Positions 23,841 to 32,739 of a stretch of 33,132 nt of DNA are shown piece after piece. This DNA is from Bacteroidaceae bacterium (GTDB lineage: Bacteria; Bacteroidota; Bacteroidia; Bacteroidales; Bacteroidaceae): NCBI GenBank assembly GCA_017935785.1, contig JAGBGU010000035.1:1-33132 (forward strand), written 5' to 3'. The first letter of the stretch is position 1. Each line of letters begins with the position of its first letter. The position numbers and the translations under genes were made by a program. Under the pieces are notes generated by a model, which was not told the DNA's origin, made no database searches, and saw nothing but the letters and a program-made list of their open reading frames with translations.

Positions 23841-24776
23841 TTAATCTTCAATCTCATTCTTATAGGGCATGGACATCTGTGCCCCGCGCCTTGTTACCGA
23901 AACGGCTGCGGCCTTGCATCCGTATTGCATGGCCTCTGTCAGTTCCTTACCCTGAAGCAGCGCCGTACACAAGGCACCGCAGAAGGTGTCGCCTGCCGCA
24001 GTGGTGTCCACCGCCTCCACTTTTTCAGAAGGTACGGCCGTCAGTTTTCCGCCGATGCTGGTGCAGGCTCCTTTGCTGCCCAGGGTAACGATGACGCGCT
24101 GTATGCCCAAAGCCTGTAGTTTTTCCATGGCTCCGGGGATGTCAGTTTCCGTTTCCACTGCCATACCCGATATAGTGGCCGCTTCCGTTTCGTTAGGGAT
24201 AAGCAGGTCCACGTTCTGCAACAATTCTGCCGGAAGTGGCTCTGTCGGAGCCGGAGCCGGATTCAGCACCACGATAGCCCCCTGTTGCTTGGCCATTGCT
24301 GCCGCCCTGGCCAGTGTGTTCACCGGCGTTTCCAGTTGCATCAGTACAATGGCTGCCCGGGAGAATAGGTCCCCGGCATTGTCAATGTCTTCAGGCGTCA
24401 GTTTGGCATTGGCTCCGGGCTCAATTATAATGGTATTCTCACCGCTGGGTATGGTGGTGATAAGAGCAACGCCAGTGGATGCCTCTTCGGTAACGGTAAG
24501 GGCGCTTACGTCTATGCCTTCCTTACGCATCATTTCAATGGTGGCACGGCCGAAATCGTCATTGCCCACCTTGCCGATAAAAGATACGTCAGCCCCAAGA
24601 CGCGCGGCGGCAACCGCTTGGTTTGCGCCTTTCCCGCCGTGGTTGGTCATGAATCCGTATCCGGTAAGCGTTTCTCCCGGTTGGGGGAAATGGGCGGCCG
24701 ATATAACCATGTCCATATTGGCGCTTCCAACCACTACTATCCTGTCTTTCTCATTTGTTTTCAAGATGTTTGTCAT
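23841..24776 (-). CDS. rbsK: Ribokinase
   Basis: A 311-residue PfkB-family kinase converting ribose to ribose 5-phosphate. Signatures: RIVVVGSANMDMVI at the N-terminus, the PfkB motif GGKGANQAVAAARLG, LLIPNETEA, and the ATP-site and catalytic-Asp motif VDTTAAGDTFCGAL. The frame extends upstream to 24860, but ATG at 24776 (MTNILKTNEKDR) gives the normal ribokinase length, while the extra 28 residues have no counterpart in the family and would crowd the divergent etfB promoter. It is the first gene of the minus-strand ribose operon. I see only a weak -7-like TAACTTCG upstream. Confidence 0.94.
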   Translation of the reverse strand: MTNILKTNEKDRIVVVGSANMDMVISAAHFPQPGETLTGYGFMTNHGGKGANQAVAAARLGADVSFIGKVGNDDFGRATIEMMRKEGIDVSALTVTEEASTGVALITTIPSGENTIIIEPGANAKLTPEDIDNAGDLFSRAAIVLMQLETPVNTLARAAAMAKQQGAIVVLNPAPAPTEPLPAELLQNVDLLIPNETEAATISGMAVETETDIPGAMEKLQALGIQRVIVTLGSKGACTSIGGKLTAVPSEKVEAVDTTAAGDTFCGALCTALLQGKELTEAMQYGCKAAAVSVTRRGAQMSMPYKNEIED

Positions 24777-24864
24777 ATTGGTATTTTGATTCGTGTTTCT
24801 TGATAATTCTACCACGAAGTTATATAAAATATGTGGGAGCACGAAATAAAAATACATCATTTAG

Positions 24865-24895
24865 TTTGCTGTTTCAGCGGAAATGTTTATTTTTG
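24865..24895 (+). promoter_or_regulatory. Promoter of the etfBA-acyl-CoA dehydrogenase operon
   Basis: TTTG at 24865-24868, 19-bp spacer, TATTTTTG at 24888-24895: a complete Bacteroidales promoter about 50 bp upstream of etfB. Confidence 0.8.
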
Positions 24896-24944
24896 CACGG
24901 ATTTAGCTTAAATGTGCAATATTAACACTAATTCATAATAGAAA

Positions 24945-25832
24945 ATGAGTTTGAAAATTGTTGTGCTTGCCAAGCAAGTACCAGACACCCGCAATGTAGG
25001 GCCCGATGCCATGACTCCGGAAGGCACCGTGAACCGTTCTGTATTACCAGCGATTTTTAATCCCGAGGATCTGAACGCCCTTGAGCAGGCACTCCGCCTG
25101 AAGGACCAGAGCCCGGGTAGTACCGTAATTATCATAACAATGGGCCCCGGCCGGGCCGCTGAGGTTATCCGTGAAGCGATGTACCGCGGAGCAGACGGAG
25201 GTTATCTGCTCACCGACCGTGCCTTTGCCGGAGCGGACACACTGGCTACCAGCTATGCGCTGTCCACTGCCATCAAGCACGTAATGCCCGATGTAGACCT
25301 TATTATCGGAGGACGCCAGGCCATTGACGGAGATACGGCTCAGGTGGGTCCCCAAGTGGCCGAGAAGCTGGGCTTGAACCAGATTACCTATACAGAAGAG
25401 GTGCTTTCATGCGAAGACGGAAAGATTGTGGTGAAGCGCCATATTGACGGAGGCGTGGAGACGGTGGAAAGTACGCTTCCCTGCGTACTGACCGTAAACG
25501 GAAGTGCCGCCCCCTGCCGTCCGCGCAACGTAAAGCGCGTAATGCAGTTCAAGCGTGCACTGTGCGAGATGGAACTTCCCAAGGACACTGCCTGGCCCGA
25601 CCTGCCATACGCTGACCAATATGAGAAGAAGCCTTATCTGAAGTTGGGACAATTGACCTGTGCCGATGTAAATGCCGACCTGTCACAATGCGGATTGGCC
25701 GGAAGCCCCACCAAGGTAAAGAACGTGGAGAACATCGTGTTCAAGGCAAAGGAGAGTAAAGTGATGACGGCCAGTGACGAAGACATCAACGGCCTGATTC
25801 AGGAATTATTAGCAAGTCACACAATCGGATAA
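24945..25832 (+). CDS. etfB: Electron transfer flavoprotein, beta subunit
   Basis: A 295-residue EtfB/FixA protein. The N-terminus (KIVVLAKQVPDTRNV) and NPEDLNALEQALRLKD are typical, and the AMP/FAD-site loop GGRQAIDGDTAQVGPQVAEKLG is present at about 124-145. With EtfA it accepts electrons from acyl-CoA dehydrogenases. It is somewhat longer than the usual 250-265 residues because of a C-terminal extension ending in ELLASHTIG. First gene of a three-gene operon; etfA starts 2 bp after its stop. Confidence 0.95.
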   Translation: MSLKIVVLAKQVPDTRNVGPDAMTPEGTVNRSVLPAIFNPEDLNALEQALRLKDQSPGSTVIIITMGPGRAAEVIREAMYRGADGGYLLTDRAFAGADTLATSYALSTAIKHVMPDVDLIIGGRQAIDGDTAQVGPQVAEKLGLNQITYTEEVLSCEDGKIVVKRHIDGGVETVESTLPCVLTVNGSAAPCRPRNVKRVMQFKRALCEMELPKDTAWPDLPYADQYEKKPYLKLGQLTCADVNADLSQCGLAGSPTKVKNVENIVFKAKESKVMTASDEDINGLIQELLASHTIG

Positions 25833-25834
25833 TC

Positions 25835-26860
25835 ATGGCAAACAACGTATTTGTATATTGTGAGATAGAAGGCACCCAGGTAGCAGAGGTGAGTCAGGAA
25901 CTCCTGACCAAGGGCCGCAAGCTGGCCGATACGCTGGGAGTGAAATTAGAGGCCGTGGCTGCGGGTTACGGCATAACAGGCAAGGTAGAGGAACAAATCC
26001 TGCCCTTTGGCGTGGACAGACTCCACATCTTTGATGCGGAAGGTCTGGCCCCCTATACAAGCAAGCCACATACAGCCGTTCTGGTAAACCTTTTCAAACA
26101 GGAAGAACCGCAAATCTGTCTGATGGGAGCCGATGTTGTAGGCCGTGATTTGGGACCTCGCGTGAGCAGCGCGCTTCATAGCGGCCTGACGGCAGACTGC
26201 ACGGCATTGGAGATTGGCCCGCACGACGACAAGAAACTGGGTAAGCACTACGACCAGCTGCTGTACCAGATTCGCCCAGCCTTCGGCGGTAACATTGTAG
26301 CTACCATCGTAAATCCTGAGAACCGTCCGCAGATGGCCACCGTGCGCAGCGGTGTCATGAAGGCCGAAGTGCTGGACAAGAACTATCCCGGCGAGGTGGT
26401 TGTGCAGGATGTGGCCAAGTTTGTGCCCGAGACCGAATATGTGACCAAGGTGCTTGAACGCCATGTCCAGGCCGCCAAGAACAATCTGAAGGGCGCGCCC
26501 ATTGTGGTTGCCGGCGGTTATGGCGTAGGCTCTAAGGAGGGCTTTGCCCAGTTGTACGAACTGGCCAAGGTACTGCATGCCGAGGTAGGCGCAAGCCGCG
26601 CTGCCGTTGATGCCGGATTCTGCGACCACGATCTGCAGATTGGACAAACAGGTGTAACCGTGCGCCCCAAGGTGTATATCGCCTGCGGTATCAGCGGTGC
26701 CATACAGCACGTTGCCGGAATGAAGGAGAGCGGTATCATCATCAGTATCAACAGCGACGAGAACGCCCCCATCAACCAGATTGCCGACTACGTTATCAAC
26801 GGCACGGTTGAAGAGGTTGTCCCCAAGATGATAAAGTATTACAAGCAAAACAGTAAGTAA
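25835..26860 (+). CDS. etfA: Electron transfer flavoprotein, alpha subunit
   Basis: A 341-residue EtfA/FixB protein. The C-terminal FAD-binding domain has the full set of family motifs: VAGGYGVGSKEGF, VGASRAAVDAGF, QIGQTGVTVRPKVYIACGISG and IISINSDENAPI. The N-terminal half has the Rossmann-like fold shared with EtfB. It forms the FAD-carrying heterodimer with EtfB. It is separated by 2 bp from etfB and 3 bp from the dehydrogenase gene, indicating coupled translation. Confidence 0.96.
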   Translation: MANNVFVYCEIEGTQVAEVSQELLTKGRKLADTLGVKLEAVAAGYGITGKVEEQILPFGVDRLHIFDAEGLAPYTSKPHTAVLVNLFKQEEPQICLMGADVVGRDLGPRVSSALHSGLTADCTALEIGPHDDKKLGKHYDQLLYQIRPAFGGNIVATIVNPENRPQMATVRSGVMKAEVLDKNYPGEVVVQDVAKFVPETEYVTKVLERHVQAAKNNLKGAPIVVAGGYGVGSKEGFAQLYELAKVLHAEVGASRAAVDAGFCDHDLQIGQTGVTVRPKVYIACGISGAIQHVAGMKESGIIISINSDENAPINQIADYVINGTVEEVVPKMIKYYKQNSK

Positions 26861-26863
26861 GCC

Positions 26864-28576
26864 ATGGCAAATTTCTATACAGACATTCCCGAGATTAAGT
26901 TTGAACTGGAGAACAGCCCGCTGATGAAACGCATCGTGGAGCTGAAAGAACGCGACTTTGCCGACAAGGACCAGTATGCCGAGGCACCGCAGGATGTGGC
27001 AGATGCCATTGACACCTACGGACGCGTATTGGACATTGTGGGCGATATCACCGGTAACATTATAGCGCCGAACGCCGAGGAAGTGGATGCGGAAGGCCCT
27101 CACTGCGAGAACGGACGCGTGCGCTATGCCGCCAAGACCTACGACAACCTGGCCGCCATGACGAGTGCCGGGCTGAACGGCATGACCATGCCCCGCCGCT
27201 ACGGCGGACTTAACCTGCCCGTTACTGTCTATACCGCCGCCAACGAAATGGTGAGCACCGGCGATGCAGGCTTTGAGAACATCTGGTCATTGCAGGACTG
27301 CATTGAGACACTCTATTGCTTCGGCAACGAGGAGCAGCGTCAGAAGTACATCCCCCGCGTCTGTGCCGGTGAGACCATGAGCATGGACCTTACCGAGCCC
27401 GATGCAGGCAGCGACCTCCAGAGCGTAATGCTGAAAGCCACCTATGACGAGGAGAACGGATGCTGGCGTCTGAACGGCTCCAAGCGTTTTATCACCAACG
27501 GAGACAGCGACATTCATCTGGTACTGGCCCGTAGCGAGGCCGGCACAAAGGACGGCCGCGGACTTTCCATGTTCATCTATGACAAGAGGGACGGCGGAGT
27601 GGATGTGCGCCGCATTGAAAACAAGATGGGCATCCACGGTTCGCCAACCTGCGAGCTGGTATATAAGAACGCCAAGTGTGAGCTGTGCGGCGACCGCAAG
27701 CTCGGACTCATCAAATACGTGATGTCGCTCATGAACGGCGCACGCCTTGGCATTGCCGCCCAAAGCGTGGGATTAAGCCAGGCCGCATACAACGAGGCCA
27801 TTGCCTATGCCCGCGACCGCAAGCAGTTCGGCAAGGCTATTATCGAATTCCCGGCTGTGGCCGAGATGATTTCAAACATCAAGGCCAAGCTCGATGCCGG
27901 ACGCGCCCTGTTGTACCAGACAGCACGCTATGTAGACATCTACAAGTCTTTGGAGGACATTGCACGAGAGCGCAAACTTACTCCCGAAGAACGACAGGAA
28001 CTGAAGACATACCAGCGTTTGGCCGACGCATTCACGCCGCTGGCAAAGGGTATGAACTCAGAGTATGCCAACCAGAACGCCTACGACTGCATACAGGTGC
28101 ACGGCGGAAGCGGTTTCATGCTGGAGTATGCCTGCCAGCGCATCTATCGCGACGCACGCATCACAAGCATCTACGAGGGTACAACCCAGTTGCAGACGGT
28201 TGCCGCTATCCGTTACGTTACCAACGGCTTCTATGCCCAGGTTATTGAGGACTATCTGGCCATGCCCGTTGCCGCCGAACACGAAGGCATCCACCGCCGC
28301 ATAAAGGAAATGGCAACCAAGTTATTTGTCTGTACGGCTGCCGTGAAGGAGGCCGAAAACCAGGAAGTGCTGGATATCTGCGCACGCCATCTCTACGAAA
28401 TGGCGGCCAATACCATTATGAGCCTGCTACTCTTGCAGAATGCCCTGCACGCACCCGAACTCTTTGCCAAGAGCATGAACGTGTATCTGCTTTACGCCGA
28501 GAGCGAGGTGGAGAAACATTTCAATTGGGTGCGCCACATGAACGCCCCTCTTGCCGAAGGTTTTCGCCAGGCCTGA
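26864..28576 (+). CDS. Acyl-CoA dehydrogenase
   Basis: A 570-residue flavoenzyme that introduces a 2,3-double bond into acyl-CoA (or, run in reverse, reduces enoyl-CoA), passing electrons to EtfAB. Core motifs: MSMDLTEPDAGSDLQSV and RLNGSKRFITNGD (substrate and FAD loops), RKQFGKAIIEFPAVAEM, and IYEGTTQLQ, where Glu438 occupies the catalytic-base position of short/medium-chain enzymes. It is longer than the usual 380 residues: an N-terminal segment of about 80 residues and an insert plus C-terminal helical region (after about 470) add length. Chain length and direction in vivo cannot be read from sequence. It is followed by a strong terminator. Confidence 0.95.
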   Translation: MANFYTDIPEIKFELENSPLMKRIVELKERDFADKDQYAEAPQDVADAIDTYGRVLDIVGDITGNIIAPNAEEVDAEGPHCENGRVRYAAKTYDNLAAMTSAGLNGMTMPRRYGGLNLPVTVYTAANEMVSTGDAGFENIWSLQDCIETLYCFGNEEQRQKYIPRVCAGETMSMDLTEPDAGSDLQSVMLKATYDEENGCWRLNGSKRFITNGDSDIHLVLARSEAGTKDGRGLSMFIYDKRDGGVDVRRIENKMGIHGSPTCELVYKNAKCELCGDRKLGLIKYVMSLMNGARLGIAAQSVGLSQAAYNEAIAYARDRKQFGKAIIEFPAVAEMISNIKAKLDAGRALLYQTARYVDIYKSLEDIARERKLTPEERQELKTYQRLADAFTPLAKGMNSEYANQNAYDCIQVHGGSGFMLEYACQRIYRDARITSIYEGTTQLQTVAAIRYVTNGFYAQVIEDYLAMPVAAEHEGIHRRIKEMATKLFVCTAAVKEAENQEVLDICARHLYEMAANTIMSLLLLQNALHAPELFAKSMNVYLLYAESEVEKHFNWVRHMNAPLAEGFRQA

Positions 28577-28602
28577 TGGCCCTGACGGATTAGAATAAAA
28601 TT

Positions 28603-28642
28603 TCCGGAGATGCGCCTTTTGTCTGTGCGTCTCCGGATTTTT
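28603..28642 (+). terminator. Terminator of the etf operon
   Basis: A 13-bp stem (TCCGGAGATGCGC, 28603-28615, with GTGCGTCTCCGGA, 28625-28637, one G-U pair and one mismatch) followed by five T residues, 27 bp after the dehydrogenase stop. Confidence 0.88.
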
Positions 28643-28698
28643 GTTGTACCTTCCCAAATATAATCCCCATAGTGGCGTGCCTTTTGAAAATAAATGCC

Positions 28699-28706
28699 TA
28701 TCTTTG
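28699..28706 (+). promoter_or_regulatory. Promoter -7 element of the alpha/beta-hydrolase gene
   Basis: TATCTTTG matches TAnnTTTG and lies 21 bp before the start codon at 28728. The nearest TTTG (28683) is only 12 bp upstream, too close for a -33 element. Confidence 0.55.
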
Positions 28707-28727
28707 TGCAGAAAAGTTTGAATACGC

Positions 28728-30062
28728 ATGAAAAATAGATTCATTTCACTTTCCGTAATCCTGGCGCTGTGCCTTGTTTCGCCGGCTCAGGACAGATTCT
28801 CCGCCGAAGACTATTTCGCCTCCGTGCTGAAAGGCGGGGAGCGCACGCAGATTCCGAGCGGCCGTATCGGCCTTGCCGAGTTGGATGAGCGAAAGAATGC
28901 TGTTTGGCAGTCGTGGTGCCGGGCCAATCATGCCTTTGCCGAGGACAAGCTGCCCGCCCTTCGTCCGCTTACCAATGCCGACACGCTTCGTTGGCACCTG
29001 CCGCCTGTGCTGGAGGCCGATTCCGTGATGCCGTTCTATTTCGGCACAAAGGGGGAGCGCCCTGCCGAAGGATGGCCCTTTATGCTTTATCTGCATGGTT
29101 CGGGACCTAAAGAGCACGAGTTTGCCACGGGATATATCCTTTGCCAGCGGTTTGATGACGCGCCTTCGCTCTATTTCATTCCGCAGATTCCCAGCGAGAA
29201 ACACTACAGATGGTATCTCAAAGGCAAACAGCATGTATGGGAACGTCTTTTGCGCCAAGTGCTGGCCGGTGGACAGGCCGACGCCAACCGCATCTGTATC
29301 TTCGGCATTTCCGAAGGCGGATACGGCAGCCAGCGCCTTGCATCGTTTTATGCCGACTATCTGGCTGCGGCAGGGCCAATGGCGGGTGGAGAGGTAAGCG
29401 AGAACGCTCCGGCAGAGAACTTGGGGCATGTAGGATTCTCGTTCCTTACCGGTGCCGATGACTTCATGTTCGGACGCGACCGCCTTACCCGTCGTGCCGG
29501 TGAGCTTCTGGACAGCCTGCAGAAGCGCTATCCCGGAGAGTATTGCCATAGCGTGCAGCTCATTCCGGGGCGGGGACACCATATCGACTACAACCCCACC
29601 ACGCCATGGCTGCGGAGCTTTGTGCGCACTCCGCGACCGCTTCATTTCGTTTGGGAGGATTTCCCGATGGACGGCCGTTACCGCAGCGGATTCTACAATA
29701 TACAGGTGCATGAGCGTGACACTACGGGCGGAAACGAGCGTACGCGCTACGAAATGACCGTTACCGGCAATGTGGTCAGCCTTACGCTTGACCGCGTGAA
29801 ATACGTTACCGTTGAGCGCGAACAGAAGTGGGGGATACCGATGGTGCAGCATACCAGTACTGCACGGGCTTCAAAAGGAAAGTTCACGCTTTATCTTTCG
29901 CCGGACATGGTGGACTTTGGCCGCAAAGTGCAGGTTGTCGTAAACGGGCGCAGGGTGTTCAGCGGCTATCTGAAGCCCGATGTAAGGCATTTGGCAGCCA
30001 GTTGCGCCTGCTTCTTTGATCCCGAACGTCTGTTTCCCGCTGCCGTGGAGATAACATTGTAA
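28728..30062 (+). CDS. Exported alpha/beta-hydrolase (putative esterase)
   Basis: A 444-residue exported protein with a signal peptide (about 1-20, ILALCLVSPAQ). The middle has the alpha/beta-hydrolase fold: an oxyanion-region motif FMLYLHGSGPKEHEF, the nucleophile elbow GISEGGYGS with Ser195, and a likely catalytic His284 or His285 in IPGRGHHIDY. The acidic residue may be in the TGADDFMFGR segment. The last 120 residues look like a beta domain (FYNIQVHERDTTGG, then KVQVVVNGRRVFSGYL). It may be a polysaccharide esterase or a peptidase of the same fold. The next gene follows after 24 bp and is probably co-transcribed; a GH28-like lipoprotein lies convergently, so a role on decorated pectin-like glycans is plausible but unproven. 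Confidence 0.85.
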   Translation: MKNRFISLSVILALCLVSPAQDRFSAEDYFASVLKGGERTQIPSGRIGLAELDERKNAVWQSWCRANHAFAEDKLPALRPLTNADTLRWHLPPVLEADSVMPFYFGTKGERPAEGWPFMLYLHGSGPKEHEFATGYILCQRFDDAPSLYFIPQIPSEKHYRWYLKGKQHVWERLLRQVLAGGQADANRICIFGISEGGYGSQRLASFYADYLAAAGPMAGGEVSENAPAENLGHVGFSFLTGADDFMFGRDRLTRRAGELLDSLQKRYPGEYCHSVQLIPGRGHHIDYNPTTPWLRSFVRTPRPLHFVWEDFPMDGRYRSGFYNIQVHERDTTGGNERTRYEMTVTGNVVSLTLDRVKYVTVEREQKWGIPMVQHTSTARASKGKFTLYLSPDMVDFGRKVQVVVNGRRVFSGYLKPDVRHLAASCACFFDPERLFPAAVEITL

Positions 30063-30086
30063 TTAAAATCTAAATATGCTCACAAT

Positions 30087-31055
30087 ATGAAGTGCAGATG
30101 TGCCATTGCCTTTATCGTTTTGGCTTTTATGCTTGCCGCACCAACTGATGCCCAGCACACGAAGCCCAAGAATACTACAGACAAGATTCTGGAAATAAAG
30201 AACAAGAAGGTTTGTCTACGGCAGGATCTGACTCGCGGTGGGGCTATCTATTACATATCCAAGTCGGATACTTGCCGCAATATAGTAAATATCTACGATG
30301 AAGGGCGGTACATACAACAGTCGTACTATGCAGGATATAGCCTGGATCGCAGAGCTGAGGGTCAGGCCGAGGTGTGGTGTCCCTGGACATGGAACCCAAT
30401 ACAAGTTGGGGATAACGTTTACAACCGTGCCAAGATACTGGACCATTGGCAGAAAGGCAACGAAACGTATGTCAAGTGCATCCCGATGCAGTGGGACATG
30501 ACCAATGTGCCGGCAGAGGCGGTTATGGAGCAATGGACCTCATTGGATGGTTGTGTCGTAAAGGTGCGCAACCGTCTTACCTGCCACCGCACTGACCGTC
30601 TGTATGGCGAAGGCATGACCCTTGCGCAGGAAATCCCCGCTGTCTGGCTCATCTCAGCCCTAAAGAACCTTTATGCCTACTTTGGAGACAAGCCTTTTGA
30701 GAACGAGCCGTTTAAGCAAGTTGAGGTAAGACAGCTCATCATGAACAACCCTGACCACTTTTGGGGAATATATGTCAATGTGCCGGAGAATTGGATGGCT
30801 TTTACCGATGATTCCGGTTGGGGTATTGCGGTTTATACCCCGTCAGCTTGCGGGTTTATGGCTGGCAGATACGAATCCTTTCTTCAGGGTGATGAGCATC
30901 ATGTAGCCTCGTCATACATTGCTCCGGTACGCTTCGAGGCTTTGATGAAGAATTCCGTAATGGAATACGATTACTATCTTGTCATTGGCAGCCTGGAAAA
31001 AATGCGTAAAGAAATCTATAAAATCCATCGCAGTCTTGAGAAAGCCTCGCGCTGA
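30087..31055 (+). CDS. Exported protein of unknown function (possible sugar-active beta-sandwich)
   Basis: A 322-residue protein with a signal peptide (about 1-23, AFMLAAPTDAQ). The mature chain is rich in beta strands and aromatic residues. Features include GGAIYYISKSD near 51-61, NIVNIYDEGRYIQQSYYAG near 65-84 and WCPWTWNPIQVGDN, a pattern seen in exported proteins of glycan-degrading clusters and reminiscent of mutarotase-like beta-sandwiches. I cannot name a family or assign catalytic residues. It follows the alpha/beta-hydrolase gene by 24 bp on the same strand. Confidence 0.8.
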   Translation: MKCRCAIAFIVLAFMLAAPTDAQHTKPKNTTDKILEIKNKKVCLRQDLTRGGAIYYISKSDTCRNIVNIYDEGRYIQQSYYAGYSLDRRAEGQAEVWCPWTWNPIQVGDNVYNRAKILDHWQKGNETYVKCIPMQWDMTNVPAEAVMEQWTSLDGCVVKVRNRLTCHRTDRLYGEGMTLAQEIPAVWLISALKNLYAYFGDKPFENEPFKQVEVRQLIMNNPDHFWGIYVNVPENWMAFTDDSGWGIAVYTPSACGFMAGRYESFLQGDEHHVASSYIAPVRFEALMKNSVMEYDYYLVIGSLEKMRKEIYKIHRSLEKASR

Positions 31056-31107
31056 TGTTTTCCGGTGTTTTCAGGGCAGTAAACATGTATCCCGTTCCCC
31101 CGAAGGG

Positions 31108-32739
31108 TTATTCAGAGAAAGTTACCTCGCAGTTGGCTCCAATCTGAAAGGCGTTGCCTGCGCTGTCCAGCTTCTTGCCGTTGGCGGTGATGTTCTCAAG
31201 CGTTACCTGAACGCGGTTTGACCAATGGTCATTGCCTTCTATCTTTGAAGGCATCGGCGAGTTGTACTCGATGTTTCTGAACACTACATTCTCAATGCTG
31301 AAATCCTTTTCCTGCCTGTCGTAGATTTTCACCAGTACGGCCCTGCCTTCGTCGCGGAACACTTCAATGTTCTCAAACGTAATTCCGTTCACGCTGCCCA
31401 TGCACTGCTCGGCCGTAATGACCAGCGCCCCTATGCGGTCGTTATCCCATACGCCGTCGCGGTATATTACGGCGCTGTTGCGGAAGGTGACGTTGGAGAT
31501 CCCCTTGCACACTTCGCCGCAGACGCCGAAGCAGCGGGCATAGCCTCCCCATGCTATGCAGTCGGTAAAAGTAACGTTCCGTGTGTCCATCGGTCCGCCA
31601 AGGGCCTTCACCTCGAACTCGTCATCGGCCGTCCGTACAAAGCAGTTGCTTACCGTGGCATTGTGTGTGTTACAGATGGCAAATCCGTCGGCGTTGCCCC
31701 TATAGCCCAGTATGTCTGTCCTGTCTATGGTCACGTTGCGGCAGCAGTAGGTGATGAAGGACCATTCGGGCGCATTGATGATTTTTACGGAGCTTACGGA
31801 TACGTTCTCGCAGAAGTTGAACACCACTCCCTTGCGCTCTCTGCGGTCGAGGCTTGTCATGTCCAGTACGCCCCTGCCTGTGAGCACTATGTTGCGGCAC
31901 TTGTAAAAATTGACGAACGGCACTCTGGCAAGCTGCATTTCGTTACTGGTAAGGGCTTCCCGCTCCACCCATTTCCCTTCATCCTCCAGGCTGCCAATTT
32001 CGTATTTGTGCCTTGCCTTCAGGTATGCGCCTTGCTTCAGATAGACTACCAGGCTGTCCTTCCCCACATAGTTCAGGTAGTCAAGCTCGTGCAGCCCAGG
32101 CTCAAACACCTTCACGTTATCCTTGCCATACTGCCGTACGTATTGCGCTATCTCCGCCTCTTCGTCGGTCTTCTCACGTACCATCAGTGTATAGCCGTAA
32201 TATTGTTGGGCGCCGTTGAACAGAAAGGTGTATATGCCGGGGCGCGTTATTGTGGCGCTTGCGACACCCTCGCTGCACCGGGCTTCCGTGCCGAGGGATT
32301 TTGGCAGCACCAACGCGTCGTGCAGTTTTACCGAAGTGCCTTCCAGCTCCACGTTCAATGCAAAGCTGCTGCCGGGCTCTATATACACCTCGGAGAAGGA
32401 ATGGAGGGTGCCTGTATTTGCGGAACGGATGAATACCATTGAGGCGTATACGGGTATGTCCTTTCCGTTTATTCTTGCCTTGTAGTACGGCGAGTGCATG
32501 ATGCCGCCTATGTCTTCGTATCCGCTGCACTGTACATATTCCCCGTGTCCGGCATTGGCCCTGTCCGTCAGTTCCTGCTCAGTCAGCCCTGCCTCTTCCA
32601 GGCAGGTTACGGCCTCGCCGGGATATTGCAGGCAGCTCCATCCCGTTCCGCCTCCATCGGCCGCCGTGCCGGGCTGGCTCTGGCACGATGCCAGCAGGAC
32701 AAATGTGACAAGCAGTAAAAGGGTTTTCATTGTTTTCAT
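31108..32739 (-). CDS. Lipoprotein with GH28-like right-handed beta-helix
   Basis: A 543-residue lipoprotein (signal peptide LLLVTFVLLASC, lipid Cys19). Residues about 40-190 form an N-terminal beta domain of the kind preceding dextranase/isopullulanase-type (GH49) helices. Residues about 205-530 are a parallel beta-helix with GH28-like order: NIVLTGRGVLDM, NAPEWSFITYCCRNVTID, GNADGFAICNTHNATVSNC with Asp351, and VRTADDEFEVKALGG with Asp372-Asp373, the position of the GH28 catalytic Asp pair. The usual downstream Gly-His catalytic pair is not evident, so substrate and even activity are uncertain. Clan GH-N (GH28/GH49) is the best guess. Two starts, 32739 and 32730, both keep the signal. The gene has its own promoter. 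Confidence 0.85.
   Translation of the reverse strand: MKTMKTLLLLVTFVLLASCQSQPGTAADGGGTGWSCLQYPGEAVTCLEEAGLTEQELTDRANAGHGEYVQCSGYEDIGGIMHSPYYKARINGKDIPVYASMVFIRSANTGTLHSFSEVYIEPGSSFALNVELEGTSVKLHDALVLPKSLGTEARCSEGVASATITRPGIYTFLFNGAQQYYGYTLMVREKTDEEAEIAQYVRQYGKDNVKVFEPGLHELDYLNYVGKDSLVVYLKQGAYLKARHKYEIGSLEDEGKWVEREALTSNEMQLARVPFVNFYKCRNIVLTGRGVLDMTSLDRRERKGVVFNFCENVSVSSVKIINAPEWSFITYCCRNVTIDRTDILGYRGNADGFAICNTHNATVSNCFVRTADDEFEVKALGGPMDTRNVTFTDCIAWGGYARCFGVCGEVCKGISNVTFRNSAVIYRDGVWDNDRIGALVITAEQCMGSVNGITFENIEVFRDEGRAVLVKIYDRQEKDFSIENVVFRNIEYNSPMPSKIEGNDHWSNRVQVTLENITANGKKLDSAGNAFQIGANCEVTFSE

Noticed and set aside
25946..27103. 385-codon minus-strand frame
   Set aside because: It is antisense to etfA and the dehydrogenase gene, both certain by motif.
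28746..29852. 368-codon minus-strand frame
   Set aside because: It is antisense to the alpha/beta-hydrolase gene, whose signal peptide and nucleophile motif are clear.
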